Of a stretch of DNA of 64,000 bases, positions 23,014 to 35,810 are shown piece after piece. The notes under the pieces are model-generated. The model saw only the letters and a program-made list of their open reading frames with translations, did not search any database and had not been told where the DNA came from. Position numbers and translations under genes: made by a program. Positions within the stretch are counted from its first letter, which is position 1. Each line of letters begins with the position of its first letter. Source of the stretch: Perilla frutescens (Eukaryota; Streptophyta; Magnoliopsida; Lamiales; Lamiaceae); the NCBI GenBank assembly GCA_026008535.1, contig BRKX01000006.1, positions 5,602,501 to 5,666,500 of the forward strand, given 5' to 3'.

Positions 23014-26000
23014 TAACACTCCCCCTTAGACATTACGACGTGATGTTCATGCCTCGTTAAAAACATCGCTGAAAAACCCAGTGGGAAAAAATTAGTCGAG
23101 GAAAAGAGTACATGACATACGTTTATATGTGTTGCATTAGTTGCCTCATTAAAAACCTTCACTAAGAAAACCCGTGCGAAAAACTTAGTAAGGAAAAAAA
23201 AGTACAACCATTGAGCCTTCAGAGCATAATGTAGACTTACAGGGTCTGACCTTCAGGGCCTAATCTTCTAGATTATTTTGAAAATTATTGCTCTCCCTCA
23301 AAACTACAATCATTGGATCGAACTTTAAATTTCACAACTCTTCTAGAGTTTATATGTGGGTAAAAGAAAATAATATGTGTTACGTCAGGTAACCTTTAAC
23401 TCACCCACTATTCATTTGTGCAACACAAATACATTGTCTTTAAATAAACAATAGGGGATAATATCATTTGTCGCGCTACACATAAAAATAACATAAAAAA
23501 AAAAAATCAGTCTCAAATATGACAATACGAGGATCATAATATAGCCAACATTTGAATAGTCCACCAATGTCATGCCACTGTTTATTTCAATAAATAATAT
23601 CTATAATTTGAAAATAATGAAGGATATAGTAATTGACATGCTAGTGTCTCATTGTAGAAAAACACTAAATCTTGCTTGCAAGTTATTTATAAATATGGTA
23701 CCTGGCCAGGTAATCTTGCAAGATAAAATATTGTAAGGAACTGCTGGTCCTAAAATATCCTCATTATCATCTTTGAGTTTAAATAAATACTCATTCACTT
23801 TAAGTGATCTAACAATTATTGGTGTGTTAAATGTGTGAAGCTATTCATAGATAGAATCTCCATAAATTTTGAAATAGATTGACTGGTGTATATATAAAAC
23901 CACATAAGGTGATTCTCGATCTGCAAGCCGAGACAATACTTGGTGCTATCCAAGTCTTTTATTTCAAATACTCTGTCTTTAGGCATGAGTTAACTTTTCT
24001 CACCATAAATGTTGCGATGTTATACAATAAATTTTAAATCCATCAGGATTTGCATATAAATTATCGTTCAATGACCCATATAAGTATGTGGTCACAACAT
24101 CCATTAATTGTATATCCAATGCTAAAATTACTGCCATTTATGTAGCGGAACATAATACTATTGTTAATAGGAGAATATAATTTATGGAATATGGGTCTCT
24201 GCGTAAACCCATAAGCTACAACATCTTTGTATGTCTCACCACCTTATTAATTTTGTCATTTCTCATTTATAGAAATGCTCATTTGTGTCCTATTGAGACA
24301 ATAATTGTTTCGCGGTTGAGCTTTATGCCTTTACCTCAATTGCTATTTTTCATTTTACATAATTAGAATATCAGAATGCTTCTGGCAATCTGCTTTCATC
24401 GTAAGTTTTGGATCCAAATTATAAAAGCAATTGTGGAGACAATATATGTTGTCGACAACTACGTTATTTATGCTATATATCTCTCCCATATTTATAAAAT
24501 ATATGGTACCTTTAATATTAAAATTAATCAGATCATTGTCATTTCCCATAATATTTCGATCTGATTGCTCCGCAATCTCAGTATTAAGATTATTTGGTGC
24601 ACGTGCAAATATACTGAGATTTTCGTCTTCAAGACGATCCTCTTCAGGAGGTTCTAGGAGTTATTGCATGTCTTTGATTTTTGTTTTCCACGGATTTTAC
24701 ATTTCACATACTTTTTCGCTTCTAGCGTCAATGAACTCTTTCGCTTCTGGCGTTGAGTAATCCGAACTCGAATCTATATATGTGGAACTTCCACAATTTG
24801 TAATGCAAATATATTTAATAATAACTCCATTATGATAACTTTTGACAGTTATGAACTTCTAGTTCATGTAGTGCGTGAAAATATTTAACTCAATGAGAAT
24901 TTTGTGGCATTATTTCAGTCATATCTCCCCCTAATGCCGATAAATGATCATAAAATCAACGTACCAATAAACTGATCCCCAATTCTTGGCTCTAAATAGG
25001 TCAAATATGATAGAGTACTATTTATTTTTCTTTAATTAAAGAAAGTCAATATATGTACGTTTTGGTGGTGATAACAAGAATTCACAGATGGGAAATGTTT
25101 CTTTAGTTATTCACACACTAATATAAAAGGGGAATGGCCCAAACACTCATGCCATAATTCCAAACTTTGGGTCTTTAAATTTTTTAATTTATCGCAACAT
25201 AAAACGTTTGGTTGGATAAAGGTTCATTACAACCTTGATAAATTTTGAAACTTAACTAGAGTAATATTCAAATGGACATATAATATTTAATAAATATTAA
25301 TTTAAAAATATCATCAAATACATTGAATGATGTTCAAGTAATCATTGACATCACCATTTAGTCTTACTGACAAATAATTTCATTTTTAACAATGAAATTA
25401 TATATTAATCATGAAATGCAATATGGTATTTATTTTCAAATATAAAGTCAAGTAGTATCATAAAAAGATTATTGCCTACTGGGCAATGCTTATAAATTGA
25501 GAATGAGACAATCGATCCCAAAATTATATGGGGTATTAATATCATAAATTAATTACAGAAATGTAATTCATATATTTTATGCAATATCAAACCAGAATAG
25601 AGAAATCTGATTTAAACTTGCAATTAAATAATTCATGTGAAATATATGGATTTTCTCTTTATGCTAGCATTCAAAATAATTATTTCTAACATACAGATTT
25701 AAACTAAATTTCAAATCATATCAGAGACCATCATCACCTAGCATACATATATAATCAAATAATATATTCTATCAGATTATATCAATCGATCATTCTTAAA
25801 CAAATTTATAAGTCAAATAAAAGTATCAATTTAAAACTTTTGATAACACATGCTAACCACAAGAGATTTAGGAGTGTTCGAATTCTACGCTTTTTTTATT
25901 TTTTTTATTTTAAATCTTTGATGATTTCAGTACTAATTCACATCTTCTTTGCAAATCAAACAATTAGTTATACAATTTTTCAAACCCACAATCACAATCA

Positions 26001-26147
26001 AATTCTTGATTTCATAATTTTGATTTAGAAGTTACCTCGCAGGAAAGACACGATTCTTTCATATGGCATACCTCCGATATTGACTCAAATTCTCAAACTC
26101 AATTGGCTAGTGAATCGTCAATTGGCTAGAGAATCGTGCTAATAACG
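23014..26147 (-). pseudogene. Decayed copia internal sequence with a second RT remnant
   Basis: At 23017 the coding frame is joined to a block (ACTCCCCCTTAGACATTACG...) resembling the sequence just inside the 3' LTR at 21681-21780 (ACTCCCCCTTGAGTGACC, then similar CCTCATTAAAA and GGGAAAAAAT blocks). Further in, the minus strand of 23750-23990 gives broken pieces such as CLGLQIEN, YIHQSI and IIVRSLK that parallel the RT of 21807-23013. The rest, to 26147, has no recognisable domain. The region looks like parts of two related elements fused by recombination or template switching. Confidence 0.55.
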
Positions 26148-26305
26148 TGTTGTGAACTAGAGAGAGGCGAGAGAAAATATGAATTGTGTGTATTCAATAT
26201 GAGGATCAAATGCCTCTATTTATAATAGTACAAGAGATAGGGTTTTAGAGTTAGTAACTTGGCCATCACTCATATCATATATATCTATTAGATATATTTA
26301 CAACA
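26148..26305 (-). repeat. Copia 5' LTR
   Basis: 158 bp, TGTTGTGAAC to TTTACAACA; 8 differences from 21526-21683. Confidence 0.88.
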
Positions 26306-27250
26306 TATGTATATATATATATATATCAAGTTCAAATTCATTATCATTATTATTCTGTTTTGTTTAATATTTTTTTTCTTTCTCACGGGATTGAGTTGAA
26401 TTCAAAGTTTATTGTAGATTTGTAGTTGATGAATAAAAAACCAAGATTTGAGCTTTCTAAGGTAAAATTATTTACATTGGTAACTATACTTTATTTATTT
26501 ACATTTGAATGTTGATTGTTTTAGTTATTGAGGTTATTATGAATTTTTACTTAATTGCTATTGGAATATTGTCACTAAAAATTTGACTAAACAATTCAAG
26601 TTCTTATTTATTGTTAGCTTAAAGATTCAACACTAACATTATTTGTAATTAGTTAATTAAATTTATTTTATTTCTCCTGTCAAAAAATATATTTTTTATT
26701 TTAATTTATTGGCAGTTGTGTTAAATTAATTAAAGATCTTTTATTATAGTTCTGTGCAACAATGAATATTAAGACGTATTATGAAATCAAATTTAGTTTA
26801 TTTATATTTTTTTTATTACTAATATTATATAGTTGATTGTAAAATTTTTACTGTTCTTGATAATTAATTATATGCTAGCTTAAACCAAGATCCTTGCTTA
26901 TTTTTTATTTATTTCATTTTTCATAGATAAATTAATGGATCGAATTTTATAAGAACAGTACGAGAGTGACTCTCGCGCGTGCGATACACGCATGAGATAT
27001 GTATAATTTTATTTTTAGTGAATTATATAAATTTTTACGTTTTTCATCATGGTCATTGAGATTAAGTCCAACCAAAAAAGGGAAAAAATTGTTATTTAAA
27101 TCTAAGTTTGAAATTCAAATTAGAGTTGAATTATGAAGAAATGTGTGAATTGTTACACTACTATACAACAATATTTTTTGATTTCAAAGCATACATGTGA
27201 AACTTTTGTTAAAGTGATTCATAATTAATGATAACATATTATTTAGTGGA
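26306..27250. other. AT-rich intergenic DNA
   Basis: No gene seen. A near-palindromic GCGCGTGCGATACACGCATG lies at about 26972-26991 and resembles the motif near 1016. Confidence 0.45.
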
Positions 27251-28110
27251 TTGACATTAATAATAAAAGGCAAAGTCTCCTATCAGACTTTGAAAACTAA
27301 AATTGAGGAAATCAGATCTATCGGGGCGGGTCTGCGGGTCAACGCGTGGGTCAACCCTGACCCGCCCCCTCCTAAAAAAAAGTTCGTCAGAAATAGTATC
27401 ACTCTTAACACTGAAAAGTATCATTCCGAAGTACAAAACGTATGACCCGTAACCATAAAAAGTATTGAGTTTGCAACTTGTCGTATACAAGTTTCTTTAA
27501 TTCAAATTATGATTTATTTAATATCAATTATTGTTTAGAGCTTAGGGGTTTGGAGTTTAGGGTTTAGTGTTTTTTTAATTTTTTTTAGGGTTTGGGGGGG
27601 GGGGGGGTTAGGGTTTAGTATTTTTATGGGGTGTTTTTAGGGGTTTATTTTGTGTTTTTTTGTGGTGTTTTTATGAGTTTATTTTGTGTTTTTAGGTTTT
27701 TTTTTTGTGTTTTTAGGGATTTATTTTGTGTTTTTATGGTTTTTTTGGGGGTGTTTTTAGGGGTTTATTTTGTATTTTTTAGGGTTTTTTTTTGGTGTTT
27801 TTAGGATTTTATTTTGTGTTTTTCAGGGTTCACTAATTGTATTTTAGGGTATACAATTTGGGGGCAAAAACACAAAAATAAACTGAAAAATCGAAAAAAA
27901 AAATCAGAAAAAAATTGAAAAATATTAAAAAAATTGAAAAAAAATTAAAAAATATTACAGGCGCGTGTACCCCACGCGCCGTGCGTGGTCCGCGCGTGTG
28001 TGGTACACGCGCCTACCGAAAATGGTTTTTTTTTTAACTGGGCCGGGTCGGGTCGTTTGATGGGCCGACCCATCAGACTTTGTGCACAGGAGATCAACTT
28101 ATAATAAAAA
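27251..28110 (+). repeat. Dispersed repeat with a G/T-rich minisatellite core (copy 1)
   Basis: The core, about 27555-27845, repeats GGGGTTTATTTTGTGTTTTT and GGGTTTAG-like units, including a few degenerate telomere-type TTTAGGG copies and a G run at 27594-27607. It is framed by GC-rich sequence containing GACCCGCC/GGGCCGGGTCGG and the phrase TTTGTGCACAGGA. The same features occur in reverse orientation near 35820-36130, so both are copies of one dispersed repeat. Confidence 0.65.
27959..28014. repeat. GC-rich inverted repeat (hairpin/cruciform former)
   Basis: AGGCGCGTGTACC (27959-27971) pairs exactly with GGTACACGCGCCT (28002-28014), with further CGCGC complementarity inside. It is a sharp GC peak in AT-rich DNA, within the dispersed repeat. 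Confidence 0.85.
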
Positions 28111-28586
28111 AATTAATTTTGAAAATTAGCAATGACTTTTTTGACTGGAAAACTAATTTTAGCTACGATTTTATTATTAAATAGATAAAAATAAAAATAT
28201 ACCCGTGTAGACTTCATTTTCACCCGTTAATGGACCTACACAATATGCTGATTGCATAAAAAATAATATACAGGAGGAATACAATCCTAACTATTATCAA
28301 ATACCAAATGCAAACTCGATAAAGCGCTTGAAATAATCTTTTAGCTATTTAATTGGAAGGAAATTAAACACCAACCCATAAAGGCTTTGGGGAGTATCGT
28401 TTTCAATCGCTTTTAAACCACATTATATAGATATATCCTCGAGGTGAAGATATGATCATGCACATATAATTCGATCAAGAAAAATGGCTAGCTCCCAAAT
28501 TAAGAAATAAAAATCATCGAGTGAAAAATAAAACGTGACAACGAAAATACCTATATATATATATATAATGAAGTACTGGTACGTAG

Positions 28587-31500
28587 CTAGTGATCGGAAG
28601 CAAGACGAACAAGCTGCTTCCCAACGTTGCGACCGGAGAAGAGGCCTATCAGGGCAGCCGGTGCACTTTCGATACCTTCTGCTATGTCTTCCACACATTT
28701 AATCTTCCCTTGTTTAATAAGTGGGATCACTAAATCGAAAAGCTTTGGAAACAGATGCCGGTAATAATATACCAGAAATCCCTGCATCCGAATTTGTTTG
28801 GCCATAATGTTTAACAAGTTTCTCACTCCTTCGGATTCTCCCTCTTTCAGGTTGTATTGTGAGATCATCCCACACACCGCTATTCGACCATTGAATTTCA
28901 TGTTGGGAAGCACAGCGTCCAGCATCTTTCCTCCCACGTTTTCAAAGTATATGTCGATCCCTTCCGGGAAATACCTAATTAATTATATCCCACACCACAC
29001 TCATATCAATCATACCGTGTGTATATATGCATGTACGTGTTAATTAGGAACTCATCTCATTCGATTCGTTTAAATTGATTAGAAAATAATATGACTACCA
29101 TCATGTGATTGATTCATATGTAATACCACTGCATTTCCATATGGGAAATACCCAATCCCCACAACAACATGCATATGCATCTCAATTCAAACAACGTACG
29201 TACGTTTAATTATATGAGTTGAAGCTAATTACGTACACAATATATATATATATACATACATATATGTACTTACCTTTTTAAAGCAGCATCCAAATCGGCT
29301 TCTTCTTTATAATTAAATGCATCGTCAAACCCGAATTTGTTCTTCAACAGATCCACCTAATATATATATATATATATATATATATCAATATTCCATCATA
29401 AAAGACGGATAAATTTAATTAGCAATATATATATAGAGAGAGAGAGATATAGAGAGAACCTTATGTTTGGTTCCAGCAGTTCCGACGACGTAGCAGCCGG
29501 AGAGCTTTGCAAACTGGCCGACAATCTGACCGACGGCTCCAGATGCAGCAGAAACGAAGACGGCCTCTCCTTGTTTAGGAGATGATATCTCATAAAAACC
29601 AGCGTAAGCAGTCATCCCAGGCATGCCTTTTAAGTAATTCATATTCATTAATTAGCAATATATATATATATATATATATATATATCCAGAACTTAATTTT
29701 CCTATATTCAACTTGACTTGCAAATATTTTGTGATTATTGTTTACTTATCTTGCTCATCTCTGCTAAAATTAAGGCGCTGTTAATAAATTAGAGTGTATT
29801 TATGTATTATTTTTTTCATTGCCAAATTATGAATCTAGTTGAATACGTACTGTACATGCTGTTAATTATAAGATTAATTGTTGGAAAAGATTGAAAGCTA
29901 GTAATTAAATTACCAAGAATTCCAAGATGGTAGGTGAGAGGCACATCAGTATGTTGGATTTTGGTAATGAAGTCTGTAGATTGAATAAGGCTATATTCTT
30001 CCCAACCAGTAACCATAACCGCAACTAAGTCACCTTTCTTGAAATCGGGATGAGAAGAATCCACAACTTTGCCCACTCCATTTCCAACTATGGGCTGTGC
30101 GTGTTATAAACATAATTAATTAAATAATTAATGTATGTTAACTCATTATTATACATCTACATATATATATATATATAGTGGAATGAATATGGTAATCTAG
30201 ATCTATACATTGTGCGCCCCTTTATATGTGATCGATGTTATTTAATTTTTAAAATGACAATTCATATGTGTCATCAAATACAATCTTACATCCTAGATCA
30301 CGGATCAATGTGTCTATATATGATAGAGATTTTATATGTCTCAATTTATTTAGAAATGGATTTAAAAATATAATAGGGTGAACAGTTAATGTATAATGCA
30401 ATATATTTAAGAGAAGCTAAGAACGGTTAACGATTATTAATTTGACAATGACGAGCCCTTTACTATTAATTCCATGTGATTCTCAAAATAAAAATAAAGA
30501 TACAATATTTGTATGCAAATCTTTTTTGGATTTAAATTATTGTTTAATTATAAACTCGTCTAATTTTCTTTTTATCAATTGAATTATATAATTCAAATCT
30601 ACTCCTCAAAGATTTTAAAAGCAAACAAATAAATAAATAAATAAAAGAATAATATGATATATCACTGGCCTGGCAAATTAAGTAACATCATGGCACGTGG
30701 GTAAATATTACTCCCTCCGTCACAATTATATAGTCTCTTTTCTCTTCGCACGTAGATTAAAAATATTTATGAAAACAAGACATCAAAACTAAATTTCCAA
30801 TAATACCCTCATTAAATATTTATGACTTTTAACATTAAGTTGATATTTTTTTAATTTTCAAGATTCAACAAGGGTTTATTTGTACATTACTATGAAAATT
30901 AATGATATTTTTAGTAATGAGACTATATAATTGGGACACCTCAAAATAGTAAAAGAGACTATATAATCGGAACGGAGGGAGTATATCATGAAGCACTCCA
31001 GGTGGGACCCATATGCTATTTTTGGCGGTATGTCGTGGGGACCCAAAGGCTATTTTGGCGCTATATCATAATTACACAAATAATGTTAAATCTAAATCAC
31101 CCTTTTGTTTAAATAATCGCACCCTAAGGGCTCGTTTGGTTCAATTGGTTGGCAGAAAAGTAAAATATTTCGGGATTGTGATTTTTGAGAATGTGAATTT
31201 GAGAAAAATGATTATTAATAGAATCTTTAGTTTGTCTTTGAAACATAATAAGAAAATTGTTAGGATTTTTATTTTATTATTGGATTAAATTTAAACAATA
31301 GTAGAGAATTATATATCTGTGTGTGTGTGTATCTTATTTTATATTACCAATAATTTATAATTTTAAATTACGAACAGTATAATATATAATTCTTCAATTT
31401 GTAACACTGTTATATATATTGAATGCAACACATTATTTCAATTTAAACAAAATTATATGACTAAAAAATAATCAAGAAAATTATTTCATAATTTTGGGTT

Positions 31501-33176
31501 AATATCTTTATGATCAATTAAGGCAAATATTTTGTAAAATTATCTATATTGATAATGATATGGACGCATGATCGTCGTTTAATCTGCACTATTGCTTCAA
31601 AAATGATATTATTGGAATTTTGAAAATGACAAAAAATGATGGGTAGAATAATTGAATTTTGATGGGAATTTCGTCAATAAAAAAGTATCATCACATTTTT
31701 GAATTTTTTTTATTTATAAAATTTTCTATTTTTTCCATTTTTTATATTTTACTCATTTTTTATTGAAATGTTTTAATCTAAATAAATCTTTTTTTTTTTA
31801 ATTTAAAAAAATTATTTTTGGGTTAAAAATATGAATCCAAACTTAATAATAATTTATAAAAAAATTAAATAATAATAATAATAAGTAAAGAAATCGAACA
31901 ATTAAACCATTTAACATCATATTTGGAGAAACAAGGAATAAGAATACCTACTTGGAATAGGTATTCACATTCTAGAAAAGTTGCACAATTTTTCTTATTT
32001 TGAGAAATCTTATTCCTTTCCATATTACATAAAAAAATGAACCAAACACATTAATATTAAAATAAAGAATTAGAATACTTTCCCCAGTCAGATATCGTGT
32101 CAATCAAACGGGGTTAAGAGTTTTTTATAAACCTTTATGAGAAACTTTAACAAAGGGGGTGGGGGGAGGGGTGGATAAAAAAATATTTTTTTAACAAAAA
32201 TATAAATTATGTTTTTTTTTATCCTGTTAACAAAAAATATTGGGTACGAGGGTATCAACGGGTGCATAGGAGTTTTATTGGGTGCATACGCACCTGATAT
32301 TTTTGGGTGACTAAAAACATGATTTTATCTTTTTTGTTAGAAAAGGATTTTACTATCTAAGTCTTACTACAAAAATTTATTACCACATTTCATATTTGTT
32401 ACTCATTAAACAAAAGTAATCAATTTAATTTTATGGAATAATAGAATTTACCTATATTTTTCAATAAATAATTAGAAATGAAACATTAATAAGATCTAGA
32501 CAATTTACGGATTTAAATCAACCCTTGCTCACAAATAACTCATACAGTACTAATTTTGAACTTTATCATATGTCATAATATGAAAATTTTCTCGCAATTC
32601 TATTTTTCCCTTATCTGAAATCTTTAACTCCCGTCGATTCGATTGAAAAACATATATAATTAATTCCTACAATGTACATCGATATATGCATCAACATCAG
32701 AACTAGAATTTTTGAAATTCCACCAACGCCCTAATATTTCTTATTGCATGTTTTGATCTCTAGCTAGCTTAATTTCTCTAGCCATATTTATTTAAGACAT
32801 AAAAAATAATTAATATTTTGTACGGTGTTTCACCTTCCCCAATATATATACACGATATATGTACATGTTTTAATGATGTCATCCAGTGAGTATCGATGAT
32901 AGTAAAACACGAGATGTAACAATGAGTGGGATTGAGAAGACTGACCGAGCCAGGGGTAAAGATGGGAACATAGTTGTTGTCGAGTTTGCTCATGCAGCTC
33001 CTCATGTAGGGATCGCAGGACAAGTAGAGATTCTTGACCAAAACGGCGTCGCTGCATTCTTCTGGCACCTTGAGTTTGATTGTGGAGGTTTTGATGATCA
33101 TATCTGATTCTTTTGGAAATCCATTTATGTAATCCTTGAATATTATCTGTTTGTTTCTCACTTCTTCCCCACCCAT
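28587..33176 (-). CDS. NADPH-dependent alkenal/enone double-bond reductase 2 (five exons)
   Basis: Paralogue of the gene at 12438-18546, same strand, about 10 kb away. Exons: 32946-33176, 29914-30094, 29460-29626, 29274-29356, 28587-28974. Joined they give 1,050 nt (349 aa), and every junction is GT-AG at the same codon position as in gene 1. Motifs: SCDPYMRSCMS (about 53-63), FTPGSPIVGNGVGKVV across exons 1/2, NADP-binding AASGAVG (164-170), FNYKEEADL, YFPEGIDIYFENVGG, GMISQYN, and C-terminal LFSGRNVGKQLVRLASDH. Cys stands where gene 1 has Arg in YMRSRMS. The start gives the usual N-terminal pattern (NKQIIFKDYINGFPKESD). Expected role is NADPH-dependent C=C reduction of alkenals or enones in the cytosol; the substrate is unknown. 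Intron 1 (30095-32945) contains two MITE-type elements. The reading frame has no defects. Confidence 0.93.
30711..30981. mobile_element. Stowaway MITE (Tc1/mariner type) in intron 1 of reductase 2
   Basis: Ends CTCCCTCCGTCACAATTATA and its inverted counterpart ...CGGAACGGAGGGAG, flanked by TA on both sides. The ends carry the family's CTCCCTCCGT signature and the paired TATAGTCTC/GAGACTATA blocks. It is 271 bp with no coding capacity. Confidence 0.92.
31122..32118. mobile_element. Probable PIF/Harbinger- or hAT-like non-autonomous element in intron 1 of reductase 2
   Basis: The left end has AAGGGCTCGTTTGGTT and the right end has ATCAAACGGGGTTAAG, imperfect inverted repeats of the GGCTCGTTTGGTT type common in plant MITEs. 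Shared inner motifs (ATTTTGAGAA, GAACCAAACACATT) support a unit of about 1 kb. Exact borders and target duplication (perhaps TTA/TAA) are uncertain. No ORF with a known domain. Confidence 0.5.
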
Positions 33177-33224
33177 TTTCTCTTTCTAACCTTTCTCTTG
33201 CTTGCAATGTGTGTGCAGTGTGTG

Positions 33225-33242
33225 TTTATTAATATATAATGT
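33225..33242 (-). promoter_or_regulatory. Candidate TATA box of reductase 2
   Basis: On the minus strand the sequence reads CATTATATATTAATAAAC, 50-65 bases upstream of the start codon at 33176. This is a sensible place for a plant TATA box with a short leader. No transcript data are available to confirm it. Confidence 0.4.
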
Positions 33243-33598
33243 GACCTGATTATAATTAATATTAGCTTCTTGTCGCTTTATAGACGCAGCAGGTGGCTTT
33301 TCTGAATAAATAAATACGGCTAAAATGAATAAAATAAGACCGGAATCAAAATTGGAGTTGGTTTCTATTTTTTTGTTGGGGAGGTGAGTACGGCTAAATG
33401 TGTAGGATGGGCATCTAATTAAACTCCGATTCTTTTATGCTACACCATCTATCTTTTATTTTTTGGCAAAAATTTATATATGACGGTCTAACAGGTTATA
33501 ATTCATTAGACGGGCCATGTATATTTTAATCAGCTCAGAAAATCCATCCAGATAGGTTGTTAGTGTCGAACGAGGACAATGCGTGAGACATCAGATAA

Positions 33599-33604
<6 letters not shown>

Positions 33605-33634
<30 letters not shown>
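33605..33634. repeat. (TA)n microsatellite
   Basis: About 30 bp of TA repeats, followed by a purine-rich stretch (33640-33740) of GAAAAGAAAA type. Confidence 0.85.
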
Positions 33635-33638
<4 letters not shown>

Positions 33639-33845
33639 GAAAAGATGAAATTTGAAAATTGAAAAAGAAAAACTGAAAAGAAAAAAGAAAAGAAAAGGAG
33701 GGACTATTGAAAAAGAAAAAATGAAAAGAAGAGGAGAAGGGGGGCACTGGATCAAATATAAGATCCATAGCAGATTAAGAGATGTGAGACTGTCTTTTAT
33801 TTTTAATATACGTACTATGAAAGTAATAATTCAAATGTGATAAAA

Positions 33846-34040
33846 ATTTGTATGAGACGGTCTCATAAATGAGACGGATCATTATATGTGAGTTAATAAT
33901 ATTGCACTCATAAATAATGATACTTCACCCATAAATAATGATACTCACATGCGGGTATAAATAATGATACTCACATGTGAGTTAATGATCCCCGCATGTG
34001 AGTATTAACCGTCTCATGTATGAGACGGTCTCACCCAAAT
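33846..34040. mobile_element. Short MITE-like fold-back element
   Basis: The 32-bp ends (ATTTGTATGAGACGGTCTCA... and its inverted partner ending ...GTCTCACCCAAAT) are nearly identical and contain the palindrome TGAGACGGTCTCA. Between them are three copies of an ATAAATAATGATACT(C/T) unit. About 195 bp, noncoding. Confidence 0.7.
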
Positions 34041-34444
34041 CTGCCCCTTCAAATATAACCGCTAATTAAGACTTGAGAGGGTATATTAGGTAATCTCCTT
34101 CCGCATGCACCTTTGTAACAACTAATAAACCACAATTGCACCTACTATTTATATACATGTGGTAATGAGGGTTCAAATTTCATGTTACATTTCTCCGTGT
34201 TTCACTCCGCATTTTATTATCAAAATCATGATTTTAATAATATTTATTATAAAATAAAAATTAAATTCTAACATAAATAATCATAGTCAGCATTTATCAA
34301 CAAAAAAATGAATTAAAAAATTTATAAAATTTAATATAGAATAAATCAACTATAATAATGAATTAAAAATTAAATATTAAATATTAAAAAATAATTTAAG
34401 GTTGGGTGAACCCAAAAAAAATCTTAAAATTAAACTAAATCACA

Positions 34445-34476
<32 letters not shown>

Positions 34477-35810
34477 ATATATAATTGAAGAAAAAAATAT
34501 ATAAAAAACTCATAATTTGAAAGTGCAACATAAAATGTAACATAAGGAATGTAAATGGAAATCTCAAGTGGGTAACGAGTTGTATGCATATATGTTTTTG
34601 CAGGTTGTCCCAAACATCACAATCTTGATGCCGGATTGCCGGGTATTAATTCGGAAGAAATCATCTGCTATATTTTGTGCAACATTTTATTGTACACATT
34701 TAAAATATTATTTTTTTATTCCTTTTTTTTCGATTTTAATTGGTTGTGCTTTAGTTTAATTTTATACCTGTTAATTAGGGCCCACTTATCTCAATAATTA
34801 GGATATATAATGATTTTTTCAATATTTAATTTCATTTTTTAATTAATAATTGACTATTTTCTAAAAAGTAATTATATACCCTAATTGAGAAATGTGAATC
34901 ATAATCAATAAATGTAAATTAAATTAAAGTAAAATTAATTGAAATCGAAGAAAAAAAATAAAATAAAAATTAATATTTTTAAATTTATATTATAGAGTGT
35001 CACACGAAATGTAGTAGAGAATTTCATCAGATTTTAATTATAACACGATACATTAATTGTCTCGCGCACGACATGATCTTAACATTTTTTTTGTAATGGC
35101 ATTATCACGTCGTACCTCCACTTCTCACTACCAAAAATCTTCAATCCAAATATATAATAATATTTTAAAGATCTTCTCATGGCCAATTGGATTCGGATAT
35201 CTATTTTAAGTTTCAGTTTTCCCCAATTTTGGATTAAGGTCGGCTTGAAAAAAAAAGTGTCTAAATTATGATATAAGTGGCATTTGATCTTTATACACAC
35301 GTGTGTATTTATATATAAGATTTTGTTTAAATGAAGACTGATGGTTGGTACGTAAACGTGAAAATATGTCTTTTACTGTAATTTTAGTGTTTTTTTTTTC
35401 GGTATTTTATTAGTCCCGATATACAATAAGAAAAATAATAAAATAATTACAGTAAATAAATATATTTTCACATTTACACGCAAAGCGCAGTCCCCATTAT
35501 AATCAACCCCTATATATATTATATATGTAATTAGTATTACATTATACCAATGGGAATTATACTGAATTATTGGATTGAACCTATTCGCTCAGTCTAAAAT
35601 ACAAGGATATGGCTTTGTTAATTAATTGTTATTATCGTAGAGAGGAGTTTTGGCAGTAATAATTTTCGGAAGAGAGTTCCATGAATTATGAAAATGACTT
35701 TTCACCGACCTTTTTTTCTTTCAATTTCTTGATTTTTTTTTTTGCTTTTTTCTGTTTTCTTTTTCTGGCTCACTGTTTTTTTTTCTTTTTTTCTGTTTTT
35801 ATTTCTTTTT
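34041..35810. other. AT-rich intergenic DNA, no gene seen
   Basis: Contains (TA)n/(TG)n near 34446-34482 and low-complexity A/T stretches. No recognisable ORF, RNA gene or transposon end. Confidence 0.5.

Larger units (their letters stand above)
21526..26305 (-). mobile_element. Ty1/copia retrotransposon with short LTRs, internally rearranged
   Basis: LTRs of 158 bp lie at 21526-21683 and 26148-26305. Both begin TGTTGT and end ACAACA, and differ at 8 positions by my count, nearly all transitions. Flanks TATAT (21521-21525) and TATGT (26306-26310) fit a 5-bp duplication with one change. On the minus strand the primer-binding region follows the 26148 LTR edge (CGTTATTAGCACGATTCTC), and a purine tract AAGGGGGAG precedes the 21683 edge. 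The body holds reverse transcriptase and RNase H (21807-23013). It then carries decayed copia-like DNA, including a second 3'-end-like block and a second RT remnant, so it is a chimera. Gag, protease and integrase cannot be recognised. Confidence 0.85.

Noticed and set aside
27555..27615. Interstitial telomere array
   Set aside because: Only a few degenerate TTTAGGG units occur among GGGGTTTATTTTG minisatellite units; not a true telomeric array.
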